From Pseudomonas sp. L5B5 (GTDB taxonomy: Bacteria; Pseudomonadota; Gammaproteobacteria; Pseudomonadales; Pseudomonadaceae): a DNA stretch of 64,000 nucleotides. Positions 27,054 to 37,058 of the stretch are shown piece by piece. Each line of letters opens with the position of its first letter. The stretch's first letter is position 1. A program made the position numbers and the translations under genes. Under the pieces are notes generated by a model that did no database searches, was not told the origin of the DNA, and saw only the letters and a list, made by a program, of their open reading frames with translations. The stretch lies in NCBI RefSeq assembly GCF_020520285.1, contig NZ_CP084742.1, positions 930,001 to 994,000 on the forward strand, written 5' to 3'.

Positions 27054-30053
27054 TCAGAAACGCCACTGCAGGTTGAGTCCCGCGCCATGCTGTTGCTCAC
27101 GACTGGCGAGGCGCCCCTGGTAGTCCAGGCTCAGGTCCAGGTCGCGGGTCAGTCCCACCCGGGCCTGGAGGCCGACCAGCGCGGCATCGCGCAAGGCCGG
27201 CGCCGTCTCCACCTGAAACGGCTGGTCGCTGCCGGCAAACGCCAGGTGCTCGCGATCCTGGGTCCCGCTCAAGCGGTGCTGCCAGCCCAGGCTCGCGGCC
27301 AACGCCAGGTTCTGCTGCGCCGCCAGTTGCCATTGCTGGCGCCCACGCACGCCCAGGGTGCTGAGCCAGGCATCGCGCTGCTCGTCGCCGGCCTGCAGCG
27401 CGGCGGCGTCGCCCTTCTCATGGAAGGCGTCACGGTCCAGGTGCTGGTAGGTCAGGTTGGCGAAGGGCTCCAGCTGCACGGCTGGCAGCGCCAGACGGTA
27501 GGCCGCTTCTGCGAACAGTTGCTGGCTGCGAGCATCGACTCGTCCGCGCTGGCGCCCGGACACCTCGCCGTAGGCCAGGTCACGCCGAACCTCGGCACGG
27601 TGCCAGCTGTAGTTGCCGCCCAGGCTCAGGCGCAGCGCGTCCAGGTCGTGGCGGGCATAGGCACCCAGGTGATAGCTGTCGACCGTCGCCCGCGAGTGAC
27701 TGCCGCCCATGCCCAGGGAACTGTCGCTGTAACCTGCCGCCAGCCCTGCCCGGGTCTGTTCATCGAGGTCGCGGTCCAGGCCCAGCAGCATGCCCCCCAG
27801 GGAACTGGTATAGGACTCGGTGCCCTGCACACCCTCGATCCGCCCCCAACTGCCCAGGGCCTTGAGCCAGAGCTGGGTCGAACCGGGCTCGCCCGAGGTG
27901 GGGCCAGCGACGTTGGTCTGCAATGCCCCACCTTGCGCACGCTCGCCCAGGGCATCACGCACTACCGCGCCCTGGCTGAGCAGCATCGAATCCAGCGCCG
28001 GGTAGATCTCCCCCGCCAGTTGCCGCAGGCCATCCCGGGCCTGGTCCGCCGAGGTCGAGAGCAACAGGCTTTCATACACAGGGTTACCCGGCCCCAGCCG
28101 CTCCACGGCGCCACCGCTGGCACGCTGGTTGGCCGTGGCACCGACACTGTCGAAGGTCGCGGCGCTGCGGGTCACATCCAGTTGCACGCCATTGGCCGAA
28201 TAATCGAGCACGGTTCCCAGGAACAGGTAGCCAGGCTGGACCTGGGCGAAGCGCCCATTGATCCCGCCTGCCGCCTGCAAGATGTCGAACTGGCGTCCCA
28301 CCAGGCTCGCCACCGGGCCACCCACCAGCAGGCCGGGCCGGCTCTCGGGCACCAGGCTGAGATTGGCGCCACCAATGCTGGCCTGGCCACCGGCAACGAT
28401 CCGGTCACTGGCCGTGGGCGACAGTTCCACCACGTAGCTCGAGCCCGGCTGCAAATCCAGGTTGCCGGCAACATTCAAGGTACCGATGGAGTTGCCTGGG
28501 GCCACCACACCACCGGCATTGGCGGTCAAGGCTCCGATCCGCCCATTGCCGCCCAGGGTGCCGCCTGCGTTGACCGTCACCGCCGATTGCAGGTTACCGT
28601 TGACCGCCAGCAGGCCACCGTCGACCCGGGTCGGGCCGCGATAGCTGCTGTCGCCTGCAAGCACCAGCCAGCCGCCCCCGGACTTGACCAGACTGCCCTG
28701 GTAGACCCGCTGCGCGGCGGCCGCATCCCGGGCCATGCCCAGGGCGTAGTCACTGCGGTCCTGCTGGCTGGCCCCAGGTGCCAGGCCCTGCTCCCAGCCG
28801 CGGTCCTTGAGGGTCTGCTGCCAGGCCTGGTGCTCCGTGGCGTCCTCGGCCTGGCGCTGGACCAGGGCCTGGTCGGACATGCCATTGCTCCAGACATCGC
28901 CCTGTCCGCTGCCCAGGTTGACGTCGAACTCGCCCAGCAACTGCCCCGGCCCATGCAGCGCTCGGCCCAGGTCCGGCACGCCCCAACCCACCAGATCGCT
29001 GGGAGCCTGGGTTGGCGAGCCGTCGAGCTGGCGCGAGGTGGTCAGCAGCACTTGCAGGGCCTGCTGGTTGTTCAGGTAGGGATAACGCTCCATCACCAGG
29101 GCCAGGGCACCGGTGGCATGGGGGGCCGCCATCGACGTGCCGTTGTAGGTGGCATAACCGCCGCCGGGCACGGTGCTGGTGATCGCCGCACCCGGGGTCG
29201 CCAGGCACCAGTACTTGGCGATGCCGCAGTGGTTGTATTTCTGCTGGTTGTTCTTGTCCAGGCCCGAGACCGCCAGCCAGTGGCCTTCCAGTTCCGGCCG
29301 GAAGTACGGCAGCGCCGAACGCACGCTGGCATTGGCATAACCGCTGTTGCCGGCGCTGAACACGTTGATCACCCCGCGGCGCGCCACGTCGCTGGCGGCA
29401 TCGAGCCAGGTGTCCTGCTGGAAGTGCTGGGCGTAGGCGGCGCGCAAGTCGCCGAGGGTCTGATAGCTGACATCGTTGGGCTGGCTGCCCCAGCTATTGT
29501 TGATGGCCCGTGCCCCGGCATCCACCAGGGCATCGTAGACCGCCTTGAAATACCGCGGATCGGGGTCGGTGCCGAACAGGAACTTGTCGTTCTTGTTGGT
29601 GTTGCCCACATACACCTGGGCATTGAAGACCACGCCATGCATGCCAACGCCGTCACGGGCCGCGCCCATGGTGCCGGTGACATGGGTGCCGTGGCTGTCG
29701 TTGGCGCCATTGAGCACCCCGGACACACTGAACGGGCTGCCATCCAGGTACTGGCCGCTGGCGGTGACCGCGTGAAAACGGCCGGGGCTGGCCTCGGGGT
29801 GGGTGGCATCGAAACCGGAGTCCAGGGCGCCGATGCTGACCCCGGCGCCGGTAATCCCGGCAGCATAGGCCTGGCTCGCCTGCATGCGCTCCAGGCCCCA
29901 GTCCTGCAGGTATTCGGCTGAGCGCCAACTGGCCGGGTCGCCCTGGCGGCCACCTTCCTGATAGGCCGCCGCAGCCGACAGCGGCAACCCTGTAGCGAAC
30001 GCCAGGCACAGGGTGCCCGTCAGCGTCTTGAGCTGATCACATCTCACATCCAT
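27054..30053 (-). CDS. Autotransporter subtilisin-like serine protease (PspA/PspB family), upstream copy
   Basis: The 999-residue product begins MDVRCDQLKTLTGTLCLAFA, with a signal peptide cut near LSAAAA (residues 25–30). The catalytic triad is clear: Asp78 (GALDSGFDATHPE), His121 (DSHGTHVTG), Ser307 (NGTSMAAPH). After the protease come a linker unique to this copy (about residues 370–450, rich in Gln and Glu), a passenger repeat (SSYRGPTRVDGGLLAVNG) and a beta-barrel ending LNLQWRF. The ATG at 30053 was chosen over a longer frame because AGAGAAG precedes it. It shares the barrel and passenger region with the neighbouring copy, which implies an old tandem duplication. Confidence 0.92.
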   Translation of the reverse strand: MDVRCDQLKTLTGTLCLAFATGLPLSAAAAYQEGGRQGDPASWRSAEYLQDWGLERMQASQAYAAGITGAGVSIGALDSGFDATHPEASPGRFHAVTASGQYLDGSPFSVSGVLNGANDSHGTHVTGTMGAARDGVGMHGVVFNAQVYVGNTNKNDKFLFGTDPDPRYFKAVYDALVDAGARAINNSWGSQPNDVSYQTLGDLRAAYAQHFQQDTWLDAASDVARRGVINVFSAGNSGYANASVRSALPYFRPELEGHWLAVSGLDKNNQQKYNHCGIAKYWCLATPGAAITSTVPGGGYATYNGTSMAAPHATGALALVMERYPYLNNQQALQVLLTTSRQLDGSPTQAPSDLVGWGVPDLGRALHGPGQLLGEFDVNLGSGQGDVWSNGMSDQALVQRQAEDATEHQAWQQTLKDRGWEQGLAPGASQQDRSDYALGMARDAAAAQRVYQGSLVKSGGGWLVLAGDSSYRGPTRVDGGLLAVNGNLQSAVTVNAGGTLGGNGRIGALTANAGGVVAPGNSIGTLNVAGNLDLQPGSSYVVELSPTASDRIVAGGQASIGGANLSLVPESRPGLLVGGPVASLVGRQFDILQAAGGINGRFAQVQPGYLFLGTVLDYSANGVQLDVTRSAATFDSVGATANQRASGGAVERLGPGNPVYESLLLSTSADQARDGLRQLAGEIYPALDSMLLSQGAVVRDALGERAQGGALQTNVAGPTSGEPGSTQLWLKALGSWGRIEGVQGTESYTSSLGGMLLGLDRDLDEQTRAGLAAGYSDSSLGMGGSHSRATVDSYHLGAYARHDLDALRLSLGGNYSWHRAEVRRDLAYGEVSGRQRGRVDARSQQLFAEAAYRLALPAVQLEPFANLTYQHLDRDAFHEKGDAAALQAGDEQRDAWLSTLGVRGRQQWQLAAQQNLALAASLGWQHRLSGTQDREHLAFAGSDQPFQVETAPALRDAALVGLQARVGLTRDLDLSLDYQGRLASREQQHGAGLNLQWRF

Positions 30054-30126
30054 GTCGATGACTTCTCTTGTTTTTGTTGTTGGATCGCCCATTCCGGGTC
30101 GATCGGTGTGTCGCTAGGTGTTGCTT

Positions 30127-30144
30127 GGCCGCCTGCTTGCGGCC
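30127..30144 (-). other. Intercistronic hairpin between the short lipase and the protease gene
   Basis: GGCCGC and GCGGCC pair around a six-base loop in the 139-base gap. No T-run follows. A weak call, noted because similar hairpins occur at the other junctions of this locus. Confidence 0.4.
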
Positions 30145-30192
30145 CATCCCGCCGAGAGCGGTCGCCCGCCCTCGACCTGCTTGCCCCGGGCC

Positions 30193-31878
30193 TCAGGCGA
30201 AAATGATGCCCGAGCCGTCCAGCCCCTCCATCCCGACGCCCACCAGGGTCACCGAGTAGTCACCCACCTTGAGCAAGGTGTCGTTGCCGCTCTGGGACAG
30301 GTGCTGGCTGTAGTCGTACTGGGCGTCGACCCCTGGTACGCCCATGAACACCAGCTTGTCGCTGGCCTGGTAGCCGTGGATCAGGTCAAGGCCGAAATGG
30401 CCGCTGAACAGGAAGGTGTTGATGCCTCCTCCGCCGGAGTGCATGACGTCGTTGCCGCTGCCGCCGACGAATGTCACGTTGGCCTTGTCGCTGCTCAGCA
30501 AGTCGTCGCCACCCTGGCCGAACAGCCAGTCGCCATCGACGCTGGCCACCAACGAGTTGCCATAGGCATCGCCGTTGAGGGAGTGGTTGTAGGCCGTCCA
30601 CTGCTGGCCGTCGAACAGGCCATCGGCTGTGACATCGTAAGTCACGTCCTTGCCGAACCATTGCCAGAAGCTGCCCTTCTCATGACTGACCAGTGCCCCG
30701 ATGTCCCGCGTCATGCTGATGCCACCATAGGCATCGCGAACATACAGGGAGCCATCGCCATCGTTGGCGATGGAAAAGTTCTGCAAGGGCTGGCGCAGCT
30801 CCAGCACGTTGTGGCCCTGGCCGCCATGGATGATGTTGTAGCCGCCGTCATCGCGGAACCGATCGTCACCGGCACCGCCGTCCAGGTAGTCGTTGCCCTT
30901 GCCGCCGTGCAACAGATCGTTGCCTTCGGAGCCGATGATGAAGGTGCTGCCGGTATGCTGCTCGGCATGGAGGTTGAGGTCCTTGACCCAGACCTGATCG
31001 CGCTTGCCCTCGGACAAGTTGGAGATCACCACCGTGGAATCGCGGCTGGTCAGGTCGTAGAAATCCGAGGCGATCAGGCGATTCAGGCCTGCGGCATAGT
31101 CCACTGCGCTGTGGGCCGACCAGGACGAAGGATTGAGGATGCTCTGGGGCAACAGCTTGCCCAGCAGCGAGGAGTAATGATCGGTGAAGCTGACGATATT
31201 GTTGGTCGCCGACTCCTGGGGCCGATCATGGGTGCCCAGGGACGAACCGTTGAAATGCGTGCCATCGAGCACCCGGAACACCGGGTCGTTTTCGTAACCG
31301 ATGTTCAGCACCTGCTGGCTGTCGGCGCTCTGGGTCGGCGAGGCGAACGCCACGTAGCTGGCGTCCTGGAAAAAACCGCCCCAGTGCTCGCCGCTCATCG
31401 CCGCCAGGCTATTGACCCCCAGGCCGCCCAGGCTGTGCCCGGTCACCAGCACATCCTTGCCGTCCAGGCCCTGGGCGGCGGCGAAGGCGGCGACCTTGCC
31501 CAGCAGGTTGTCGAAGGCCAGGCGGCTGTAGTTGTCGGCAAAGCCCGGGGAGAACGCCGCCTGCAGATCGTTCACCGCGTCGGCCAGGCTGTCGGTGCCA
31601 CGAAAGCTGATACCGATGGACAGCAACTGCCCGCTGGCGTCGTACTTGCCAAGGATCTCCACCTGGGCATCGCCGACCGAAGCCTGCTCGCCGGAAATGG
31701 TGCCGTGGGCATCGACGTTGCCCTGGTAGTCCAGCTGAGCCGCGCTGATCGTGCGCCAGGCGGTTCCCGGCAAGGGCTCGCCGGTGGGGTTCGAGGCATA
31801 CAGGGCCAAGGTGATGGCGTCGCTGTATTGGGTTTTACCGGCACTGCCAAGGGCGTTTTTGTAATCGAAGATGCTCAT
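30193..31878 (-). CDS. RTX lipase paralog lacking the first lid (561 aa, family I.3-like)
   Basis: The 561-residue protein aligns with the 617-residue lipase at both ends (MSIFDYKNALGSAGK… and …VTLVGVGMEGLDGSG). It keeps the nucleophile (Ser149, VTGHSLGG) and the Asp and His regions (YENDPVFRVLD, SFTDHYSS). It lacks about 48 residues where the large lipase carries lid 1, and about 10 more in the lid 2 region. The first RTX block is intact (GNDLLHGGKGNDYLDGGAGDD) but the second is degraded (SSDKANVTFVGGSGNDVM). It has no signal peptide and should leave through AprDEF. An AGGAG site precedes the ATG at 31878. It may prefer soluble esters to oil droplets. Confidence 0.9.
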   Translation of the reverse strand: MSIFDYKNALGSAGKTQYSDAITLALYASNPTGEPLPGTAWRTISAAQLDYQGNVDAHGTISGEQASVGDAQVEILGKYDASGQLLSIGISFRGTDSLADAVNDLQAAFSPGFADNYSRLAFDNLLGKVAAFAAAQGLDGKDVLVTGHSLGGLGVNSLAAMSGEHWGGFFQDASYVAFASPTQSADSQQVLNIGYENDPVFRVLDGTHFNGSSLGTHDRPQESATNNIVSFTDHYSSLLGKLLPQSILNPSSWSAHSAVDYAAGLNRLIASDFYDLTSRDSTVVISNLSEGKRDQVWVKDLNLHAEQHTGSTFIIGSEGNDLLHGGKGNDYLDGGAGDDRFRDDGGYNIIHGGQGHNVLELRQPLQNFSIANDGDGSLYVRDAYGGISMTRDIGALVSHEKGSFWQWFGKDVTYDVTADGLFDGQQWTAYNHSLNGDAYGNSLVASVDGDWLFGQGGDDLLSSDKANVTFVGGSGNDVMHSGGGGINTFLFSGHFGLDLIHGYQASDKLVFMGVPGVDAQYDYSQHLSQSGNDTLLKVGDYSVTLVGVGMEGLDGSGIIFA

Positions 31879-31904
31879 CTGCTTTCTCCTTTTTTATCCC
31901 CATG

Positions 31905-31930
31905 CCCAAGTCCTTCGCAAAGGACCTAGG
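31905..31930 (-). other. Intercistronic hairpin overlapping the aprF stop
   Basis: GTCCTT and AAGGAC pair around a four-base loop, extended by five more pairs including G·U, to about 11 pairs. The aprF stop codon lies in the outer stem. No T-run follows, so readthrough into the lipase gene is expected. Confidence 0.5.
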
Positions 31931-33287
31931 GCACCGTGCGCTGGCCAAAAGCCTCATCGACCCTGGCCAGGTCAGTCTCGCGCAACGTTCCTGCGTAATA
32001 GTGCAGCTTGGTCCAGGCCATCAGGTAGTCGTAACGGGCCTGGGCCAGGTCGCGCCGGGTGGTGTAGAGCTGCTGCTCGGCGTTCAGCGCATCCAGGTTG
32101 ACCCGCTCGCCCCCCAGGATGCTCTGCTTGGTGGAGACCACCAGGGCTTCGGCCGATACCAGGGCCTTGTGGTAGGCCCGCAACTTGTTCACCCCCGATA
32201 GACAGGCACTGAATTGCCGACGGAGTTCAATCAGGGTTTCCCGGGTCCTGCCGTCCAGCTCGTATTCGGCCTGTTCCATGTTGCGGCTGGCCTGGCGCGT
32301 CGAGGCCGACACCCCGCCACCGGCATACAACGGCATGCTGATCTCGATGCCGATGGTGTTGGTGTCGTAGCGCTGGTTGTAGGTGTTGCCGCTCTCCGAT
32401 TCGTTCTGCCGCGAGGTGGCGTAGGCGCTGACCCGGGGCAAGTGCCCGGCGCGGTTGCGCTCGACTTCGTAGCGGGCCACCTCCACCCGCTGGCGCTGGG
32501 ACGCCAGCATCGGGTTGTTGCTCAGGGCCATTTCGTGCCAGCTGTCGTAGTTGGCCGGGCTCAGGGAGAACGATTGGAAGTCTTCAAGCAATGGGTCCAG
32601 GTCACGCACGTCGATGGCCGGTTCACCGATCAGCGCCGCCAGCTCCCGCAAGGCGGCGTCCTGTTCGTCCCGGGCCTCGATCTCTTCGGCGGTGGCCAGC
32701 TCGTAGCGCGATTCGGCTTCGAGGATGTCGGTACGGGTGCCCTCGCCCTGCTCGAACATGTGGCGGTTTTGCTGGAACTGCTGGTCGAAGGCCTTTTTCT
32801 TGGCCAGGGCGATGTCTATCTGGTCCTGGGCGAACAGCGCCTTGGTGTAGTAGTCCAGGACCCGTACCAGCAGTTCCTGGCTCTTGCTGCGAAAGTTCTC
32901 GTCGGCGAACAGTGCCTGGGCCACGCCCTTGCGGTAGTTGGCATAGGCCTCGTAGTCCAGCAAGGGTTGCTGCAGGGTCAAGGACGAGCCGTAGCTGTCG
33001 TAGTTGCGCTTGTCGGTCTGGCTGCCTCCCCGTGGCGAGGGATAGGTCGCCTTGGAGTTGTTGTGGCCCTTGTTGTAGCTGTAGCTCAGCTTGGGCAGCA
33101 GGCCGGCCCGGCCGATGATGCGATTCTCAAGACCCGCGTCGCGCTCCTTGATGGCACCAAGGAACACCGGGTCGTTGCGCAGTGCCCGTTCATAGACCTG
33201 GAACGGGCTCATGGCCTGCGCCCCTTGGCATACCAGCACGGACAGAGTGGCTGCGAGGATGGAAAGCTTACTCATGCGACGCGACAT
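31926..33287 (-). CDS. aprF: TolC-family outer membrane channel of the type I secretion system
   Basis: The 453-residue protein has an N-terminal Sec signal (MSKLSILAATLSVLVCQGAQA, from the second Met) and the repeated helical layout of TolC-like exit channels (MSPFQVYERALRNDPVFLGA at the start of the mature protein, GTRTDILEAESRYELA midway, ERVNLDALNAEQQLYTTRRDLAQARYDYL near the end). It forms the outer membrane pore that joins AprD and AprE to release AprA and the RTX lipases. It starts two bases after the aprE stop. A second Met four codons on (33275) has a better AAGGA spacing and may be the true start. Confidence 0.93.
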   Translation of the reverse strand: MSRRMSKLSILAATLSVLVCQGAQAMSPFQVYERALRNDPVFLGAIKERDAGLENRIIGRAGLLPKLSYSYNKGHNNSKATYPSPRGGSQTDKRNYDSYGSSLTLQQPLLDYEAYANYRKGVAQALFADENFRSKSQELLVRVLDYYTKALFAQDQIDIALAKKKAFDQQFQQNRHMFEQGEGTRTDILEAESRYELATAEEIEARDEQDAALRELAALIGEPAIDVRDLDPLLEDFQSFSLSPANYDSWHEMALSNNPMLASQRQRVEVARYEVERNRAGHLPRVSAYATSRQNESESGNTYNQRYDTNTIGIEISMPLYAGGGVSASTRQASRNMEQAEYELDGRTRETLIELRRQFSACLSGVNKLRAYHKALVSAEALVVSTKQSILGGERVNLDALNAEQQLYTTRRDLAQARYDYLMAWTKLHYYAGTLRETDLARVDEAFGQRTVP

Positions 33288-33289
33288 CC

Positions 33290-34624
33290 TTATTCTTCGG
33301 TCAGGGCGGAGCCAGCCCGGTCGATCAGGGGCTTGAACAGGTAGTTGAGCAGCGAGCGCTCACCGGTGCGCACGAACATTTCCGCCGGCATCCCGGGCTT
33401 GATCACCAGGCCATCGAGTTTTTCCATGGCCTGGTCGCTGACGCTGCTGCGCAGCACGTAGTACGGCATGCCGGTACGCTCGTCGATCATCTGGTCGGCG
33501 GACACCAGGCTGACCTCGCCGGGAACCCGGGGCGTGCGACTCTGGTTGAAGGCGGTGAACAGAATATCCACCGGCAAGTGCGTGCCGACCTTGTCCACCA
33601 GGTTCACCGGCAGCCGCCCTTCCACTTCCAGGTGGGTGCCCTGGGGCACGATCTCCAGCAGGGTGTCGCCCTGGCGCACCACCGCGCCTTCGGTATGCAC
33701 CCCCAGGTTGACCGCCACGCCATCGGCGGTGGCGATGATCTCGCTGTGCTGCAGGTCGAAACCGGCGGACGTCAGTTGCTGTTCCAGGGTCTGGGTCTTG
33801 AGCTGGGCCTCGGCCAACTGGCTGCGCACTTCCTTCTGGTATTCCTCACCGTGCTGCTGCAGCTTGAGCCGCGATTCGAGGATGCCCTGCTCCACCCGGC
33901 CGCTTTCCCCGGTGTTCTGCGCCAGCTCCTGCTGGACCTGGGACAGCTGGCGCTGGTACTCGAGGAGGCGGTTGCGCGGGATGTAGCCGTTGTCGGCCAG
34001 GGGCTGCAAGTTGCCCAGTTGCTGACGCAGGGAATCGGCCTGGCTGCCCAGGTCACTGCGGGCACGGCGCATGCCGGCCAGTTGCGCAGTGGCCCCTTCG
34101 ATACTGGCGCGGATCCCCGCTTGCTCGCGCATGAACGCCTCGCGGCGGCTGCTGAACAGTTGGCGCTGGCCTTCGAGCACCAGGGCCAGGCGCGGATCGT
34201 CGCTACCGGTCAACTGCGCCGGGAAATCCACCTGCTTGAGGTTGTCGCGTTCGCTGCGCCAGCGCGCCAGGCTGGCCATGGCCATGCGGTACTGGGCCTG
34301 CAGCGATTGCACATCCGCCGCGACCTGGGTCTGGTCCAGGCGGAACAGCGGCTGGCCCTGCTTCACACTCTCGCCTTCACGCACCAGGATCCGGCTGACC
34401 ACTCCGCTACTCATCGATTGCACGGCCTTGCGCTTGCCGGAGACCACCACCGTGCCTTGTACCGGGATCCCCTGGTCCAGGGGGGCCAGGGCGGCCCAGA
34501 GGAAAAAGCTGCCGGCGCCGGCCAGCGCCAGGAACCAGCCCATGCGGGCGAAGAAACCGGCATCGCGTTCGACCCGCTCGGGCGCGTAGTCCTGTTCGAT
34601 CATCATGCTGCTGTCCTTGCTCAT
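33290..34624 (-). CDS. aprE: Type I secretion membrane fusion protein (HlyD family)
   Basis: The 444-residue protein has a short cytoplasmic head and one membrane helix near residues 28–48 ([19 protein letters not shown]). A biotinyl-lipoyl-like half follows ([31 protein letters not shown]), then long coiled-coil helices (about 95–285) and a beta-barrel-like end with the HlyD-family [15 protein letters not shown]. It bridges the inner membrane ABC protein and the TolC-like pore. Its ATG overlaps the aprD stop by four bases, and aprF starts two bases after it, so the three are translated as a unit. Confidence 0.95.
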   Translation of the reverse strand: MSKDSSMMIEQDYAPERVERDAGFFARMGWFLALAGAGSFFLWAALAPLDQGIPVQGTVVVSGKRKAVQSMSSGVVSRILVREGESVKQGQPLFRLDQTQVAADVQSLQAQYRMAMASLARWRSERDNLKQVDFPAQLTGSDDPRLALVLEGQRQLFSSRREAFMREQAGIRASIEGATAQLAGMRRARSDLGSQADSLRQQLGNLQPLADNGYIPRNRLLEYQRQLSQVQQELAQNTGESGRVEQGILESRLKLQQHGEEYQKEVRSQLAEAQLKTQTLEQQLTSAGFDLQHSEIIATADGVAVNLGVHTEGAVVRQGDTLLEIVPQGTHLEVEGRLPVNLVDKVGTHLPVDILFTAFNQSRTPRVPGEVSLVSADQMIDERTGMPYYVLRSSVSDQAMEKLDGLVIKPGMPAEMFVRTGERSLLNYLFKPLIDRAGSALTEE

Positions 34625-36408
34625 GCGCCTTGATTGCGCGTTGGGGCCTGATACTGGCGGCTCATGCTCAAGCCACCGGGAGCGGCTGCGGCGGGTCGTT
34701 CGCGAGGCGCTTCCTGGGCCTGGGCCTGTTGCGCGCCGGACAGGGCCTTGAGGACCTCCTGGCTGGGGCCGAAAGCCTGCAAGCGCCCTTCATTGAGCAC
34801 CAGCAGCTTGTCGGCCAGGGCCAGGACCGAGGAGCGGTGAGTCACTAGCACCACACTGGTGCCCCGGGCCTTGATCTGGGCTATCGCCGCCGCCAGGGCG
34901 CTCTCGCCCACGGTATCGAGGTTGGAGTTGGGTTCGTCGAGCACCACCAGGCTCGGATTGCCATACAGCGCCCGGGCCAGGGCCACTCGCTGCTTCTGGC
35001 CACCGGACAGGCCGCTGCCATCGTCTCCCAGCACCGTGTCGTAGCCCTGGGGCAGGCGCAGGATCAGATCGTGCACCCCGGCCAGCTGCGCGGCCTGGAC
35101 CACCTGTTCCGGGTCGGCCTGGCGAAAGCGCGCAATGTTCTCGGCGACGCTACCGGTGAACAGCTCGATGTCCTGTGGCAGATAACCGATGTAAGGCCCC
35201 AGTTCATCGCGGTTCCACCGATGGATATCCGCCCCGTCCAGGCGCACTGTGCCGGCCAGGGTCGGCCAGACACCCACCAGTACCCGGGCCAGGGTCGACT
35301 TGCCGGAACCGGAGGCACCGAGCACCCCCAGCACTTCGCCGGCGTTGATGCTGAAGTTCACCTGCTGCAAGGTCGCCATGCGCCGCCCGGGCGGGCCGGC
35401 GCTGACTTGCTCGAAGCTCACATCACCCTTGGGCGCAGGCAGCGACATGGCGCTGTCACTGGGCGGGAACTCGCGTAGCAGCGCATCCAGCCGGCCATAG
35501 GCCAGCTTGGCCGCGCTCCACTGTTTCCAGACCGCGATCAACTGGTCGATGGGGCTCAGCACCCGCCCCATCAGGATGGAGCCGGCGATCATCATCCCCG
35601 CGGTCATGTCGCCCTTGATCACCAGCCAGGCGCCCAGGCCCAGTACCAGGGACTGCAGGCACAGGCGCAGGGTCTTGCTCAGGGAACTGATCACCGCGCC
35701 AGTGTCGCTGGCCTCGTTCTGCCGGCCAAGAAAACGCGAGTGCACGCTGAACCAGCGCTTGCGCAGTGCGCCGAGCATGCCCATGGCCTGGATGGTCTCG
35801 GCGTTGTGCAGGTGGCTGGAGGCCAATTGCGTGGACTGCTGCGAATAACCGCTGGCCTCGGTCAGGGGTTTTCTGGTCATCGCCTCGTTCAGGCACGCCA
35901 GGGCAATCAGCAACAGCGCGCCCACCGTAGCCATGACCCCGAGCCAGACATCGAAGGCAAAGATCACCAGCAGATAGATGGGAAACCAGGGGGCATCGAA
36001 GAACGCGAACAGCGCAGGGCCGGTGAGGAACTGGCGAATCTGGGTCAAGTCGCCCAGGGATTGCCCGGCATGCCCCTTGCCCCGGGCCAGGTTGCGCTCG
36101 AACGCAGCCTGGTAGACCCGCAGGTTGAAACGCCGCTCCAGTTGGCTGCCGATACGGATGACGATGAAACTGCGCAGCACTTCCAGCAGGCCGATGAAAA
36201 CGAAGAAGCCCACCACCATCAGCGACAGCATCGCCAGGGTGGTTTCGTTCTGCGACGACAGCACCCGGTCATAGACCTGCAGCATGTAAATGGAAGGCAC
36301 CAGCATCAGCAGGTTGATCAGACCGGTAAAACAGCCAACGCTGATCAGGATGCCCTTATATTCGCCCAGTGCCTTGAACAGTGGTGCAGGATGAGTGTTC
36401 TTCACCAT
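34621..36408 (-). CDS. aprD: Type I secretion ABC transporter ATPase/permease (PrtD family)
   Basis: The 595-residue protein has an N-terminal membrane domain of about six helices (starting [21 protein letters not shown]) and a C-terminal ATPase domain with Walker [10 protein letters not shown] (near residue 362), the signature LSGGQKQR, Walker [13 protein letters not shown] and the H-loop VLVTHR. It is of the PrtD/AprD type without a peptidase domain, and it selects substrates with C-terminal signals. The ATG at 36408 ([17 protein letters not shown]) follows AGGGAAA; 17 further in-frame codons upstream are not needed. A Gln/Ala/Pro-rich tail ends the protein. It leads the aprDEF block, 209 bases after aprI. 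Confidence 0.95.
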   Translation of the reverse strand: MVKNTHPAPLFKALGEYKGILISVGCFTGLINLLMLVPSIYMLQVYDRVLSSQNETTLAMLSLMVVGFFVFIGLLEVLRSFIVIRIGSQLERRFNLRVYQAAFERNLARGKGHAGQSLGDLTQIRQFLTGPALFAFFDAPWFPIYLLVIFAFDVWLGVMATVGALLLIALACLNEAMTRKPLTEASGYSQQSTQLASSHLHNAETIQAMGMLGALRKRWFSVHSRFLGRQNEASDTGAVISSLSKTLRLCLQSLVLGLGAWLVIKGDMTAGMMIAGSILMGRVLSPIDQLIAVWKQWSAAKLAYGRLDALLREFPPSDSAMSLPAPKGDVSFEQVSAGPPGRRMATLQQVNFSINAGEVLGVLGASGSGKSTLARVLVGVWPTLAGTVRLDGADIHRWNRDELGPYIGYLPQDIELFTGSVAENIARFRQADPEQVVQAAQLAGVHDLILRLPQGYDTVLGDDGSGLSGGQKQRVALARALYGNPSLVVLDEPNSNLDTVGESALAAAIAQIKARGTSVVLVTHRSSVLALADKLLVLNEGRLQAFGPSQEVLKALSGAQQAQAQEAPRERPAAAAPGGLSMSRQYQAPTRNQGA

Positions 36409-36518
36409 TTTTAACCATTTCCCTGAGCTGTTAATCCGCGTTCGATTGCGAGGAAACAATGTAGTACATAACTAACAAGGTGTTCCTCTTAGTTCATAAA
36501 GCCTGCGGACACAGACAA

Positions 36519-36549
36519 TTCGGACAGCTGTTCTCAACAGCAGCCCGAA
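36519..36549 (-). other. Hairpin in the aprI–aprD gap
   Basis: TTCGG/CCGAA outer arms and GCTGTT/AACAGC inner arms fold into an interrupted stem in the 209-base gap upstream of aprD. No T-run follows on either strand. The gap is AT-richer than the genes and could also hold a secondary promoter for aprDEF. Confidence 0.45.
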
Positions 36550-36617
36550 CATACTCCTGTCGGTCAAGCGAAAGACAATATAATGGCCGTCTAATATAGG
36601 ACGAACATGATCAGTTG

Positions 36618-37004
36618 TTAGTTAGCAGCGCGCTGCAAGACAATCAGGTCGTCACTTTTCAGGCGCGCTTCATAGAGCCCTTCCTGCTGGCGACTGAAAA
36701 AGATCACCCTCGACCCTTCGCGCCCGGTAATGGAAATGCCATCGGGTTCCGGAAACCAGCCCACGGCGGTTTCACCGATCCATTTCGACAGGCATTCGGC
36801 GCCATCGCCCAGGGCTGCATTCTGCAGCAGGTCCAGGGTGCAGCCAGCGTCGGGCTGGGCCGCCTGCTGCAACTGCCAGTGTCCAACCAGTTCCGAGGGG
36901 TCTGCCAATCGCAGGCTGCTTGCCATGGTCATTGCTCCGTAAAACATCATCAGCATCGCCAGCAGCCGGGTGGCCGCCTTGCAACACAAGGTGTGTGGGG
37001 TCAT
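36618..37004 (-). CDS. aprI: Periplasmic inhibitor of the alkaline protease (Inh family)
   Basis: The 128-residue protein has a Sec signal (about residues 1–28, ending near MTMA) and a mature start SSLRLADPSELVGHWQLQQ, as in the Inh/AprI inhibitors whose N-terminus reaches the protease zinc. Two cysteines (AGCTLDLL and GAECLSKW) can form the disulfide of the family's beta-barrel. It should protect the periplasm from AprA. A GGAG site lies six bases before the ATG at 37004. It directly follows aprA and precedes aprDEF, the order known from fluorescent pseudomonads. Confidence 0.93.
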   Translation of the reverse strand: MTPHTLCCKAATRLLAMLMMFYGAMTMASSLRLADPSELVGHWQLQQAAQPDAGCTLDLLQNAALGDGAECLSKWIGETAVGWFPEPDGISITGREGSRVIFFSRQQEGLYEARLKSDDLIVLQRAAN

Positions 37005-37058
37005 AGGGTACTCCGTCAGCGCAGTAGAGTCGCTCAGCTCCAGGGCCGATACAAGAAC

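Noticed and set aside
23771..29921. Two very long open frames on the + strand opposite the serine protease genes (23771–26968 and 26856–29921)
   Set aside because: They are mirror effects of GC-rich, repeat-rich minus-strand genes. Their translations are low-complexity with no domain, and the minus-strand proteins have full catalytic motifs.
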